A DNA stretch of 56,946 nucleotides from Spyradocola merdavium (GTDB lineage Bacteria; Bacillota; Clostridia; Christensenellales; UBA1750), in contig DVIM01000040.1 of the NCBI GenBank assembly GCA_018711265.1, positions 1 through 56,946 of the forward strand, read 5' to 3'. The notes under the pieces are model-generated. The model made no database searches. It was not told the origin of the DNA and was given only the letters and a program-made list of their open reading frames with translations. Shown here piece after piece: positions 31,793 to 41,050 of the stretch. Every line of letters begins with the position of its first letter. The stretch's first letter is position 1. A program made the position numbers and the translations under genes.

Positions 31793-31821
31793 TTGAAATG
31801 AGAAATAAAGAATGATATACT
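31793..31821 (+). promoter_or_regulatory. Promoter of the tandem membrane protein genes
   Basis: TTGAAA (31793-31798), a 17-base spacer and TATACT (31816-31821) in an AT-rich setting, about 90 bases before ATG 31913. Confidence 0.72.
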
Positions 31822-31912
31822 GGATATACGCAATAGATTCGAAAGGGTGTGCATCGCCAATGGGGAACGCAGACGCCGACTGAAGAAGCCTGCTTGGAGA
31901 GGAGGAGGAAAA

Positions 31913-32758
31913 ATGCTGCAAAATCGCAGACTCTCTTTGGCGGTCGGCGGCGTGCTGCTGACGGTCCTGTGGCTCCTGGGCCTGGGCTGTACGCAGGTCT
32001 CGCTCCTGCGCGAGGACAGCATGGGAATCCCGGAGTTCTACAACGTGACCTGGATTCCCTGGCTGGTGCTGGTGCTGGCGGCGATGGGGTGCCTGGCGCT
32101 GCTGGGCGTGCTCAAGCCCCTGCCCAAGGAAAGCCCCTGGGACTACGCGCCCGCGCTGGCGCTGGGCCTGATCCTGTGCATCGGCACGAGCTCGCCGCTG
32201 CTGTGGGCGGCGTTCGACCCGGGGTGGTGGAACGTGCCGCACACCTGGACATTCCTTTACGCGCTCTATGCGGCGGCGTTTGCGTATCTGCTGCTGCGGG
32301 GGGAGACGCGCGGCCTGCGCTTTGACGGGAAGCGGGCGCTGCTGCTGGTTGGGCTGCTGGCGCTGGCCTACGCGCCGCGGCTGCTGTCCGAAGCGGCTGA
32401 TTGGATCGGCGGGAATCTGATTTCCGCGAACAACACATCGCCCTATCGCGTGGCGGGGTGGATCGCCTCGGCGCTGTTCCTGCTGGGCGGGGCGATGGCA
32501 CTGCTCGTCGCGCGGCGGGGCCGGCGGGGGGCGGGCGCGTTCCTGGTGATCCTGGCGGCGGCCTGCCTGGCGCTGTACCTGCTGGTGGCGTACAACGTCC
32601 TGCCCTACGGCTGGCCGGAACACGAATGGCCGCTGGCCCTGCGCGTCCTGAAGACGCGCTTCTACGACGGGCTGCTGACGACCAACAGCATGTCCGCCTA
32701 CGGTTTTGTACTCTTTGCGGGCCTCAAGTGCCTGCTGCCGGAAAAGGAGGGAAAATAG
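31913..32758 (+). CDS. Polytopic membrane protein, first of a tandem pair
   Basis: The 281-residue protein has about seven hydrophobic helices with short loops and a charged VARRGRRG stretch before the sixth or seventh helix. I do not recognise a family. GGAGGAGG lies directly upstream of ATG 31913; the frame before it has no coding character. Its stop codon touches the start codon of the next gene, a close paralogue. The C-terminal 55 residues (YNVLPYGWPE to CLLPEK) are nearly identical in both. A role in the envelope is all that can be said. Confidence 0.75.
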   Translation: MLQNRRLSLAVGGVLLTVLWLLGLGCTQVSLLREDSMGIPEFYNVTWIPWLVLVLAAMGCLALLGVLKPLPKESPWDYAPALALGLILCIGTSSPLLWAAFDPGWWNVPHTWTFLYALYAAAFAYLLLRGETRGLRFDGKRALLLVGLLALAYAPRLLSEAADWIGGNLISANNTSPYRVAGWIASALFLLGGAMALLVARRGRRGAGAFLVILAAACLALYLLVAYNVLPYGWPEHEWPLALRVLKTRFYDGLLTTNSMSAYGFVLFAGLKCLLPEKEGK

Positions 32759-33598
32759 ATGAAGGGAACGGTTTGGAGGAGAGGCGCCGGCGGGGCGGCA
32801 TTGGCGCTGCTGCTGGTGTTCGGCCTGGGCTGCATGAACGTGACGCTCATCCGTACAGTGGAAGACCTTTGGTTCACCGAGTTCTACCATGTGACGTGGA
32901 TTCCCTGGCTGGTCATGGGCCTGGCGGTGATCGGGTGCCTGGCGCTGCTGGGCGCGCTGCGGCCGCTGAAGGTGCAGAGCCCGTGGAACTACGCGCCGGC
33001 GCTGGGCCTGGGCCTGATCCTGTGCATCGGCACGAGCTCGCCCCTTGTGTGGATCGAGTTCGACTCTTCCCGCTGGAACGCGCCCTATGCGCTGGTGTTC
33101 CTCTACGCGCTGTTTGCGGTGGAGTTTGTGCGGCTGCTGCTGCGCGCAGAGGCGCGGGGGACGCCGTTTGCCTGGAAGGAGGCGGCGAAGCTGGTCGGGC
33201 TGTTGGCGCTGGCGTATGCGCCGGCGCTGCTGTCCCAAGGCGTCTACTGGCTCGTGGACAACGTGATCCCGCAGCACTCCACGCTGCCCATCCGTGTGGC
33301 GGGATGGATCACCTCGGCGCTGTTCCTGCTGGGTGGGGCGATGGCGCTGCTCGTCGCGCGGCGGGGCCGGCGGGGCGCGGGCGCATTTCTGGTGATCCTG
33401 ACGGTGGTCTGCCTGGCCCTGTACCTGCTGGTGGCGTACAACGTCCTGCCCTACGGCTGGCCGGAAAGCGAATGGCCGCTGGCCCTGCGCGTCCTGAAGA
33501 CGCGCTTCTACGACGGGTTGCTGCTGACCAACAGCATGTCCGCCTACGGCTTTGTGCTCTTCGCGGGCATCAAGTGCCTGCTGCCGGAAAAGCGGTAG
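32759..33598 (+). CDS. Polytopic membrane protein, second of a tandem pair
   Basis: The 279-residue paralogue of the preceding gene has the same helix layout. Shared segments include FYHVTWIPWLV (FYNVTWIPWLV in copy one), PALGLGLILCIGTSSPL and SALFLLGGAMALLVARRGRRGAGAFLVIL. The N-terminal halves differ more than the C-terminal halves, and the 3' parts are almost identical in DNA, which suggests a duplication followed by local gene conversion. AAGGAGG ends about eight bases upstream. A terminator follows. Confidence 0.75.
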   Translation: MKGTVWRRGAGGAALALLLVFGLGCMNVTLIRTVEDLWFTEFYHVTWIPWLVMGLAVIGCLALLGALRPLKVQSPWNYAPALGLGLILCIGTSSPLVWIEFDSSRWNAPYALVFLYALFAVEFVRLLLRAEARGTPFAWKEAAKLVGLLALAYAPALLSQGVYWLVDNVIPQHSTLPIRVAGWITSALFLLGGAMALLVARRGRRGAGAFLVILTVVCLALYLLVAYNVLPYGWPESEWPLALRVLKTRFYDGLLLTNSMSAYGFVLFAGIKCLLPEKR

Positions 33599-33615
33599 CG
33601 GGCTTGGGAAAAGAA

Positions 33616-33654
33616 CCCGTCCCCGGTTCATCCGCCGGGGGCGGGCGTTTTTTT
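33616..33654 (+). terminator. Terminator of the tandem membrane protein genes
   Basis: An 11-bp stem with one G-T pair (33616-33626 with 33635-33645) is followed by CG and seven T. Confidence 0.88.
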
Positions 33655-33671
33655 GGTGGTCGAATCCCGCG

Positions 33672-33958
33672 TGCGGCACACACGGCGGCGTGTAAAGGTC
33701 CGCAAAAGGAGAAGCTGGGAAACTCCGCAAAATTTTCTTTGTGAAAGTTGTGTAAAACGCAAATTTCCTCTTGCGCGGAGCGGGGGTGCGGGTGTATACT
33801 ACAGAAGTTGCCGCATGGGATGAAGCGGGAAGTTGCTGGCTTGGCCGCCAGGTAATTCTCGTGGACCGGTCCGCAAGACGGACGCCGAACTCATTCCTTC
33901 CCTTCGGAAGATTGGGGGACGCTGCGCCGAAAAGAATTTTCTTGCGGCACACACGGCG
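33672..33958. repeat. 16-base direct repeat around the S10 operon promoter
   Basis: TGCGGCACACACGGCG occurs at 33672-33687 and again at 33943-33958. Each copy is followed by a GTGT that can pair with its ACAC. The first lies about 100 bases before the promoter, the second just before the rpsJ ribosome binding site. Confidence 0.6.
33771..33800 (+). promoter_or_regulatory. Promoter of the S10-spc-alpha operon
   Basis: TTGCGC (33771-33776), an 18-base spacer and TATACT (33795-33800), with a run rich in A and T upstream. This gives a leader of about 190 bases before rpsJ. Confidence 0.6.
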
Positions 33959-33981
33959 CGGTGTATATGAGTTCCACCTGC
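33807..33981 (+). promoter_or_regulatory. Leader of the ribosomal protein operon
   Basis: The stretch has no convincing coding frame but several small hairpins, such as GTCCG with CGGAC (33869-33873, 33879-33883) and CTTCC with GGAAG (33897-33901, 33906-33910), and ends with the second copy of the 16-base repeat. Long leaders of S10 operons often carry autoregulation by a ribosomal protein; here that is inference. Confidence 0.4.
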
Positions 33982-33995
33982 AAGGAGGGTAAAAC

Positions 33996-34304
33996 ATGGC
34001 CAATCAGAAGATCCGTATCAAGCTCAAGGCGTATGAGCACACCCTGATCGATCAGTCGGCAGAGCGCATTGTGGAGACGGCGAAGCGCACCGGCGCCCGC
34101 GTTTCCGGCCCGATTCCGCTCCCCACCGAGAAGGAAGTCGTCACCATCCTGCGCGCGACCCACAAGTACAAGGACTCCCGCGAGCAGTTCGAGATGCGCA
34201 CGCACAAGCGCCTGATCGACATCCTCTCGCCCACCCCCAAGACGGTGGATGCCCTGATGCGGCTGGATCTGCCCGCCGGCGTTGATATCGAGATCAAGCT
34301 CTAA
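33996..34304 (+). CDS. rpsJ: 30S ribosomal protein S10
   Basis: The 102-residue protein matches S10 (NusE) over its whole length: RIKLKAYEHTLIDQSAERIV, PLPTEKEVVTILR and FEMRTHKRLIDI. It is part of the 30S head and also a partner in transcription antitermination. It opens the operon, with AAGGAGGG seven bases before the ATG. Confidence 0.97.
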   Translation: MANQKIRIKLKAYEHTLIDQSAERIVETAKRTGARVSGPIPLPTEKEVVTILRATHKYKDSREQFEMRTHKRLIDILSPTPKTVDALMRLDLPAGVDIEIKL

Positions 34305-34324
34305 TGTTGGAGGTGCCAAGTAAG

Positions 34325-34966
<642 letters not shown>

Positions 34967-34995
34967 GAGCAAGCAATAAGGAGGAAACGCAAATT

Positions 34996-35619
34996 ATGCC
35001 TAAGATTGCATTGACGAACATGCAGGGCGCCAATGTCGGGGAGATCGAGCTCTCCGACGGCATCTTCGCTGTTCCCATGAATGAGCCTGTCGTGCACCAG
35101 GTGATCGTTGCACAGCTTGCCAATAAGCGTCAGGGAACCCAGAGCGCGCTGGGCCGCACGGAGGTTTCCGGCGGCGGCAGAAAGCCGTGGCGCCAGAAGG
35201 GCACCGGCCGCGCCCGCCAGGGCTCGACCCGCGCGCCCCAGTGGACGCACGGCGGCGTGGTCTTCGCGCCCAAGCCCCGCGATTACTCCAAGAGCGTGCC
35301 GCGCAAGGTCAAGCGCCTGGCGATGAAGTGCGCCCTGTCCTCCAAGGTGGCCGACGGCGACATGATCGTGCTGGACGCGCTGACCTTTGAGACCCCCAAG
35401 ACCCGCGAGATGGCCAAGGTCCTGACCGCCATCGGCGCGACGAAGAAGACCCTGCTGGTCCTGCCCGGCAAGGACGAGACGATCTACCGCGTCTCCAACA
35501 ACATCCCGGGCCTGGAAGTGGCCTTTGTCAACACCATCAACGTCCTGGACATCATGAAGTGCGACAAGTTCGTCGTCCTCAAGGATGCGGTCGCCCAGAT
35601 TGAGGAGGTGTACGCATAA
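34996..35619 (+). CDS. rplD: 50S ribosomal protein L4
   Basis: The 207-residue protein carries the exit-tunnel loop (RQGTQSALGRTEVSGGG, KPWRQKGTGRARQG) and the globular part. In enterobacteria L4 also represses the S10 operon; that is not shown here. Its stop shares one base with the rplW start (TAATG). Confidence 0.96.
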   Translation: MPKIALTNMQGANVGEIELSDGIFAVPMNEPVVHQVIVAQLANKRQGTQSALGRTEVSGGGRKPWRQKGTGRARQGSTRAPQWTHGGVVFAPKPRDYSKSVPRKVKRLAMKCALSSKVADGDMIVLDALTFETPKTREMAKVLTAIGATKKTLLVLPGKDETIYRVSNNIPGLEVAFVNTINVLDIMKCDKFVVLKDAVAQIEEVYA

Positions 35620-35915
35620 TGAAGAACCCTCATGACATCATTCTGCGTCCGGTTCTCACCGAGGCCAGCTACGACGGAATTGCCAACAAGGACTACACGT
35701 TCGAAGTCGACATCAAGGCCAACAAGACCGAGATCAAGCAGGCGATCGAGACGATCTTCGACGTCAAGGTCGAGCGCGTGAACACCGTCCGCCAGATCGG
35801 CAAGGTCAAGCGCATGGGCCTGCACTCCGGCCGCCGCGCGGAGGTCAAGAAGGCCTACGTGAAGCTGACGGAGTCCTCTAAGCCCATCGCCTTCTTCGAG
35901 GGCATGGCCGAGTAA
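35619..35915 (+). CDS. rplW: 50S ribosomal protein L23
   Basis: The 98-residue protein sits at the tunnel exit and binds trigger factor and SRP. MKNPHDIILRPVLTEASYD and YTFEVDIKANKTEIKQAIE fit the family. GAGGAGGTG lies inside the end of rplD, so translation is coupled. Confidence 0.95.
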   Translation: MKNPHDIILRPVLTEASYDGIANKDYTFEVDIKANKTEIKQAIETIFDVKVERVNTVRQIGKVKRMGLHSGRRAEVKKAYVKLTESSKPIAFFEGMAE

Positions 35916-35943
35916 TTTTCGCTTTCTTAGGAGGGAATTTAGG

Positions 35944-36777
35944 ATGGCTATTAAGTTCTATAAGCCGACCTCTCCGGGCCGCCGCTTCATGTCGGTTTCC
36001 GCCTTCGAGGAAATCACCTGCACCACGCCCGAGAAGTCTCTGCTTGAAGATAAGCGCTCCACCGGCGGACGCAACGTCCACGGCAAGATCACCGTCCGCT
36101 TCCGCGGCGGCGCGGCGCGCAAGAAGTACCGCATCATCGATTTCAAGCGCAACAAGGACGGCATCCCCGCGCGCGTTGCGACCATCGAGTACGATCCCAA
36201 CCGCAGCGCCAACATCGCCCTGCTCTTCTACGCGGACGGCGAGAAGCGCTACATCATCGCCCCCTACGGCCTCAAGGTCGGCGACACGATCATGAGCGGC
36301 GAGGGCGCCGACATCAAGCCCGGCAACGCCCTGCCCATCGCCAACATCCCGCTTGGCACCCTGATCCACTGCATCGAGATGCTGCCCGGCAAGGGCGCGC
36401 AGCTGGTCCGCTCCGCGGGCAACGCGGCGCAGCTGATGGCCAAGGAAGGCGCCTGGGCGCAGGTCCGCCTGCCCTCCGGCGAGGTCCGCATGATCCCCAT
36501 GGGCTGCAAGGCCACCATCGGCCAGGTCGGCAACATCGATCATGAGAACGTCAACTACGGCAAGGCCGGCCGCGTTCGCCACATGGGCTTCCGCCCGCAC
36601 AACCGCGGCGTCGTCATGAACCCCAACGACCACCCGCACGGCGGTGGTGAAGGCAAGTCTCCTGTCGGTATGCCCGGACCTGTAACCCCCTGGGGCAAGC
36701 CCACGCAGGGCCGCAAGACCCGCAAGCATCGCAACCCCAGCGACAAGTTCATCGTCAAGCGCCGTAACGGCAAGTAA
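35944..36777 (+). CDS. rplB: 50S ribosomal protein L2
   Basis: The 277-residue protein is full length and carries AIKFYKPTSPGRRFMS at the start. The conserved NPNDHPHGGGEGKSPVG near the C-terminus contains the His linked to peptidyl transferase function. AGGAGG precedes the ATG. Confidence 0.97.
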   Translation: MAIKFYKPTSPGRRFMSVSAFEEITCTTPEKSLLEDKRSTGGRNVHGKITVRFRGGAARKKYRIIDFKRNKDGIPARVATIEYDPNRSANIALLFYADGEKRYIIAPYGLKVGDTIMSGEGADIKPGNALPIANIPLGTLIHCIEMLPGKGAQLVRSAGNAAQLMAKEGAWAQVRLPSGEVRMIPMGCKATIGQVGNIDHENVNYGKAGRVRHMGFRPHNRGVVMNPNDHPHGGGEGKSPVGMPGPVTPWGKPTQGRKTRKHRNPSDKFIVKRRNGK

Positions 36778-36798
36778 GCCAGTAAGGAGGCAAGCTTC

Positions 36799-37077
36799 AT
36801 GTCCAGATCCGTTAAGAAGGGCCCTTACGTGGAAGCCAGGCTTCTGAAAAGGGTTGAAGAAATGAACAACAAGGGCGAGAAGAAGGTGCTCAAGACGTGG
36901 TCCCGCGCGTCCACGATCTTCCCCGACTTTGTGGGGCACACCATCGCCGTCCATGATGGCCGCAAGCACGTCCCCGTTTACGTGACCGAGGAAATGGTGG
37001 GCCACAAGCTGGGCGAGTTCGCGCCCACGCGCACGTTCCGCGGTCATGCCGGTGAAAAGTCCACCGGCGGCCGTTAG
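36799..37077 (+). CDS. rpsS: 30S ribosomal protein S19
   Basis: The 92-residue protein shows SRSVKKGPYVEARLLKRVE, WSRASTIFPDFVGHTIAVHDGRKHVPVYV and the usual TRTFRGH end. It binds 16S rRNA in the 30S head together with S13. Confidence 0.97.
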   Translation: MSRSVKKGPYVEARLLKRVEEMNNKGEKKVLKTWSRASTIFPDFVGHTIAVHDGRKHVPVYVTEEMVGHKLGEFAPTRTFRGHAGEKSTGGR

Positions 37078-37093
37078 GAAGGAGGATACAAAC

Positions 37094-37477
37094 ATGGCCA
37101 CCAGATCCCGTGAAAAGAGCGCGGCGCGCAAGGCCAATGCCGACAAGCGCGCGCGTTGCACCGCCAAATACGTCCGCATTCCTTCCCGCAAGGTCCACAT
37201 CGTCCTGGACCTGATCCGCGGCAAGAGCGCCGACCAGGCGCTGGCGATCCTCATGAACACGCCCAAGGCGGCGGCGCCCATTGTTGCCAAGGTTCTCAAC
37301 AGCGCGATTGCCAACGCCGAGAACAACCTCGAGCTGGACCGCAGCACGCTTTACGTTGCGGAGTGCTACGCCAACCAGGGCCCGACCCTGAAGCGTTTCC
37401 ATCCCCGCTCCAGAGGGCAGGCGTTCTCGATCCTGAAGCGCTCCAGCCACATCACCGTGGTGCTGGACCAGAAGTAA
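37094..37477 (+). CDS. rplV: 50S ribosomal protein L22
   Basis: The 127-residue protein has the L22 core (AKYVRIPSRKVHIVLDLIRG, AIANAENNL, GPTLKRFHPRSRGQA with the tunnel hairpin). An N-terminal tail of about 15 residues, rich in Lys, Arg and Ala, makes it slightly longer than the usual 110-113. ATG 37094 has GGAGG upstream; the longer frame from 37046 overlaps rpsS and is not used. Confidence 0.96.
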   Translation: MATRSREKSAARKANADKRARCTAKYVRIPSRKVHIVLDLIRGKSADQALAILMNTPKAAAPIVAKVLNSAIANAENNLELDRSTLYVAECYANQGPTLKRFHPRSRGQAFSILKRSSHITVVLDQK

Positions 37478-37492
37478 CAAGGAGGAAGATTC

Positions 37493-38164
37493 ATGGGGCA
37501 GAAAGTTAATCCGCATGGCGCCAGAGTCGGCGTCATCAAGGATTGGTCCGCGCGTTGGTACGCCAACAAGAAGGATTTTTCGAACTACCTTGTGGAAGAT
37601 CACGCCCTGCGCACCATGCTCAAGGAAAAGCTCTTCGGCGCCGGCATCTCCCACATTGATATTGAGCGCGCTTCCAACAAGGTGACGGTCAACATCTTCA
37701 CCGCCAAGCCCGGCATCGTCATCGGCCGCGGCGGCGCGGGCGCCGAGGCGCTCAAGAAGGAGATCGAGGCCTTCACCGGCAAGGCGGTCTCCCTGAACAT
37801 CCTGGAGATCAAGCAGCCCGAGGCCGACGCCCAGCTCGTCGCTGAGAAGGTTGCCCAGTCCCTGGAAAAGCGCGTTTCCTTCCGCCGTGCGATGAAGCAG
37901 AGCCTGGGCTTTGCGATGCGCGCTGGCGCCAAGGGAATCAAGATGCAGGTCTCCGGCCGCCTGGGCGGCGCGGAAATCGCGCGGTCCGAGGGGTATCATG
38001 AGGGTTCCATCCCGCTGCAGACCCTGCGCGCGAACATCGATTACGGCTTTGCCGAAGCCAGCACCACCTATGGCCGCATTGGCGTTAAGGTGTGGATTTA
38101 CAAGGGTCAGGTGCTTCCCCGCGCCAAGAAGACCCCCGTCAAGTCCGCGGAGGGAGGAAAGTAA
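37493..38164 (+). CDS. rpsC: 30S ribosomal protein S3
   Basis: The 223-residue protein begins MGQKVNPHGARVGVIKDW. It has the KH domain loop IVIGRGGAGAEALKKEI and the C-terminal YGRIGVKVWIYKG. It lines the mRNA entry site of the 30S subunit. Confidence 0.97.
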   Translation: MGQKVNPHGARVGVIKDWSARWYANKKDFSNYLVEDHALRTMLKEKLFGAGISHIDIERASNKVTVNIFTAKPGIVIGRGGAGAEALKKEIEAFTGKAVSLNILEIKQPEADAQLVAEKVAQSLEKRVSFRRAMKQSLGFAMRAGAKGIKMQVSGRLGGAEIARSEGYHEGSIPLQTLRANIDYGFAEASTTYGRIGVKVWIYKGQVLPRAKKTPVKSAEGGK

Positions 38165-38167
38165 GTC

Positions 38168-38602
38168 ATGTTGATGCCGAAGAGAGTCAAGCGCCGCCGC
38201 GTCATGCGCGGACGCATGAAGGGCAAGGCGAGCCGCGGCAACTTCGTTGCCTACGGCGAGTATGGCCTGCAGGCCACCGAGCCCTGCTGGGTTACGTCCC
38301 GTCAGATTGAGGCTGCTCGTATCGCGATGACTCGTTTCATCCGCCGCGGCGGCCAGGTCTGGATCAAGATTTTCCCCGACAAGCCCGTCACCCAGAAGCC
38401 GGCGGAGACCCGAATGGGTTCCGGTAAGGGCTCGCCCGAATACTGGGTTGCGGTGGTCAAGCCCGGCCGCGTGCTGTTTGAGATCGCAGGCGTTCCGGAG
38501 GAGTCCGCGCGCGAGGCGCTGCGCCTGGCTGCCCACAAGCTGCCGCTGAAGACCAAGATCGTCGCTAAGGCCGACAAAGTGCAGGGTGGTGAAGAAGAAT
38601 GA
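38168..38602 (+). CDS. rplP: 50S ribosomal protein L16
   Basis: The 144-residue protein starts MLMPKRVKRRRVMRGRMKG and shows YGLQATEPCWVTSRQIEAAR and the RMGSGKGSPEYWVAVVKPG segment near the A site. Its stop overlaps the rpmC start by four bases (ATGA). Confidence 0.97.
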   Translation: MLMPKRVKRRRVMRGRMKGKASRGNFVAYGEYGLQATEPCWVTSRQIEAARIAMTRFIRRGGQVWIKIFPDKPVTQKPAETRMGSGKGSPEYWVAVVKPGRVLFEIAGVPEESAREALRLAAHKLPLKTKIVAKADKVQGGEEE

Positions 38603-38799
38603 AAGCGAACAAGTACTTTGATATGACGGATACGGAGCTGGACCAGCAGCTGGCAGAGCTCAAGTCGGAGCTCTTCAACCTTCGCTTTCAACTGGCCACC
38701 GGCCAGCTTCAGAATCCCATGATGATCCGCGAGACGAAGCGAAACATCGCTCGGGTCAAGACTATTCTGCGTGATCGTCAGATCAAGGCGCAGGCCTGA
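38599..38799 (+). CDS. rpmC: 50S ribosomal protein L29
   Basis: The 66-residue two-helix protein has LAELKSELFNLRFQLATGQL and RETKRNIARVKTIL, the standard L29 pattern. It lies at the tunnel exit next to L23. It is coupled to rplP by an overlapping ATGA. Confidence 0.96.
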   Translation: MKANKYFDMTDTELDQQLAELKSELFNLRFQLATGQLQNPMMIRETKRNIARVKTILRDRQIKAQA

Positions 38800-38825
38800 T
38801 CACGAAACGGAAAGGAGAAACCTCA

Positions 38826-39086
38826 ATGTCTGAAGTCAGAGGAAACCGTAAGGTCCGCGTCGGGGTCGTGGTCAGCGATAAGATGGATAAGACCATTGTG
38901 GTTGCGATCAGAACCCGCGTCAAGCACGGCCTGTACGGCAAGATCATGAACCGTACCACCAAGCTCAAGGCGCACGACGAGAACAACTCCTGTGGCGTGG
39001 GCGACGTCGTTCGCGTGATGGAGACCCGCCCGCTGAGCCGCGAGAAGCGCTGGCGCCTGGTGGAGATCGTCGAGAAGGCGAAGTAA
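38826..39086 (+). CDS. rpsQ: 30S ribosomal protein S17
   Basis: The 86-residue OB-fold protein has GVVVSDKMDKTIVVAI, HDENNSCGVGDVVRVMETRP and LSREKRWRLVEIVEKAK. It is an early binder of 16S rRNA. GGAGAAA lies before the ATG. Confidence 0.97.
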   Translation: MSEVRGNRKVRVGVVVSDKMDKTIVVAIRTRVKHGLYGKIMNRTTKLKAHDENNSCGVGDVVRVMETRPLSREKRWRLVEIVEKAK

Positions 39087-39110
39087 GCCGCAGTAAGGGA
39101 GGGTAAAAAA

Positions 39111-39479
<369 letters not shown>

Positions 39480-39494
39480 TTGGAGGTAGACGAC

Positions 39495-39821
39495 ATGGCT
39501 ACGCCTAAGAAGATTCACGTCAAGAAGAATGACACCGTAGTGGTCATTTCCGGTAAGGACGCCGGCAAGAAGGGCAAGGTGCTGGTGGCGATGCCTTCCG
39601 AGGGGAAGATCATCGTCGAGGGCGTCGCGATGGCGACCAAGCACAAGAAGCCGCGCGGCCTTGGCCAGCAGGGCGGCATCGTCCATCAGGAGGCCCCGAT
39701 CTACGCCTCCAAGGTGATGCTGGTTTGCCCCAGCTGCGGAAAGCCGACCCGCCTCGCCCACAAGCTGCTCGAGGACGGCTCCAAGGTTCGTCTGTGCAAG
39801 AAGTGCGGCGAGACCTTCTAA
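39495..39821 (+). CDS. rplX: 50S ribosomal protein L24
   Basis: The 108-residue KOW protein has VKKNDTVVVISGKDAGKKGKV. A C-terminal part with CPSCGKPTR and CKKCGETF follows, a CxxC pair that is found in many Bacillota L24 and may bind zinc. I start it at ATG 39495, with GGAGGT upstream; the TTG at 39480 is part of that ribosome binding site. Confidence 0.96.
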   Translation: MATPKKIHVKKNDTVVVISGKDAGKKGKVLVAMPSEGKIIVEGVAMATKHKKPRGLGQQGGIVHQEAPIYASKVMLVCPSCGKPTRLAHKLLEDGSKVRLCKKCGETF

Positions 39822-39845
39822 ATCAAGCAAGGGAGGGACAAGAGA

Positions 39846-40388
39846 GTGTCTAGACTCAAGGACAAGTACAAGACCGAAGTCGCCCCTGCTATGATGGCGA
39901 AGTTCGGCTATAAGAACGTAATGCAGATCCCGCGCCTCGACAAGATCGTCATCAACATGGGCCTTGGCGAGACGAAGGACAACCCCAAGTCGTTCGACGC
40001 GGCGCTGGCGGACCTGACCGTCATCGCCGGCCAGAAGCCCCTGGCGACCCTTGCCAAGAAGTCCGTTGCGAACTTCAAGGTCCGCGAGGGCATGAAGATC
40101 GGCGCCAAGGTCACCCTGCGCAGCGAGAGAATGTATGAGTTTGCCGACAAGCTCATGAACATCGCCCTGCCGCGCGTGCGCGACTTCCGCGGCGTTTCCA
40201 CCAAGGCCTTCGACGGCCGCGGCAACTACGCCCTGGGCATCCGCGAGCAGCTGCTGTTCCCGGAGATCGAGTACGACAAGGTGGACAAGATTCGCGGCAT
40301 GGAGATGATCTTCGTCACCACCGCCAAGACCGACGAGGAAGCCAGGGAGCTGCTCAGACTGCTGGGCATGCCCTTTGCGCAGGCCTAA
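39846..40388 (+). CDS. rplE: 50S ribosomal protein L5
   Basis: The 180-residue protein shows VMQIPRLDKIVINMGLGE, KPLATLAKKSVANFKVREG and RDFRGVSTKAFDGRGNY. It binds 5S rRNA and contacts P-site tRNA. Start is GTG 39846 with GGGAGGG upstream. Confidence 0.97.
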   Translation: MSRLKDKYKTEVAPAMMAKFGYKNVMQIPRLDKIVINMGLGETKDNPKSFDAALADLTVIAGQKPLATLAKKSVANFKVREGMKIGAKVTLRSERMYEFADKLMNIALPRVRDFRGVSTKAFDGRGNYALGIREQLLFPEIEYDKVDKIRGMEMIFVTTAKTDEEARELLRLLGMPFAQA

Positions 40389-40408
40389 GGGGAGGAGAAC
40401 GGAAAACT

Positions 40409-40594
40409 ATGGCTAAGAAGTCGATTGTCATTCGCCAGAAGAGGGAGCCGAAGTTCTCCACGCGCGCCTACACGCGCTGCCGCATCTGCGGCCGTCCTCA
40501 CTCTGTTTTGAGGAAGTACGGCATTTGCCGCATCTGCTTCCGCGAGCTTGCGTACAAGGGGGAGATCCCCGGCGTGCGCAAGGCGAGCTGGTAA
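40409..40594 (+). CDS. rpsZ: 30S ribosomal protein S14, zinc-binding short form
   Basis: The 61-residue protein has two CxxC pairs, Cys24/Cys27 and Cys40/Cys43, so it is the zinc type (S14 type Z), not the long zinc-free form. Bacteria often keep the other form elsewhere for zinc starvation. Confidence 0.97.
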   Translation: MAKKSIVIRQKREPKFSTRAYTRCRICGRPHSVLRKYGICRICFRELAYKGEIPGVRKASW

Positions 40595-40622
40595 GCCGGA
40601 GTAGACGGAAGGAGGTAACACA

Positions 40623-41021
40623 ATGCTCGTTAATGATCCCATCGCAGATATGTTGACCCGCATCCGCAACGCTCTGGTTGCAAAGCACGATTCGATCCTC
40701 GTCCCCGCGTCCAACGAGAAGAAGGCCGTGGCCAAGATCCTGCTGGACGAGGGCTTCATCAAGTCCGTGGACCTGGTGGAGGACGGCGTGCAGGGCGCGA
40801 TCAAGATTGGCCTGAAGTACGATGCCAACCGCAAGAGCGTCATCACGGGTCTTAAGAGAATCTCCAAGCCCGGCCTTCGCGTCTATGCGAAGAGCGAGGA
40901 GCTGCCCAAGGTCCTCGGCGGCCTGGGTATCGCCATCATCTCGACGTCCAAGGGCGTCATGACCGATAAAGAAGCCCGCAAGAACGCAGTCGGCGGCGAA
41001 GTCCTCTGCTACGTTTGGTAA
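40623..41021 (+). CDS. rpsH: 30S ribosomal protein S8
   Basis: The 132-residue protein starts MLVNDPIADMLTRIRNAL and carries the C-terminal GIAIISTSKGVMTDKEARK motif that binds helix 21 of 16S rRNA. In E. coli S8 represses the spc operon; no site is claimed here. Confidence 0.97.
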   Translation: MLVNDPIADMLTRIRNALVAKHDSILVPASNEKKAVAKILLDEGFIKSVDLVEDGVQGAIKIGLKYDANRKSVITGLKRISKPGLRVYAKSEELPKVLGGLGIAIISTSKGVMTDKEARKNAVGGEVLCYVW

Positions 41022-41050
41022 GCGCTTGAACATTTGGAGGTAATTGAATT

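Noticed and set aside
31613..31801. 62-codon frame in the gap before the tandem membrane genes
   Set aside because: It spans a terminator hairpin and ends just before a promoter; no ribosome binding site; make-up not coding-like.
33771..33992. 73-codon frame across the S10 promoter and leader
   Set aside because: It starts in the -35 box and would overlap the leader; no ribosome binding site and no family match.
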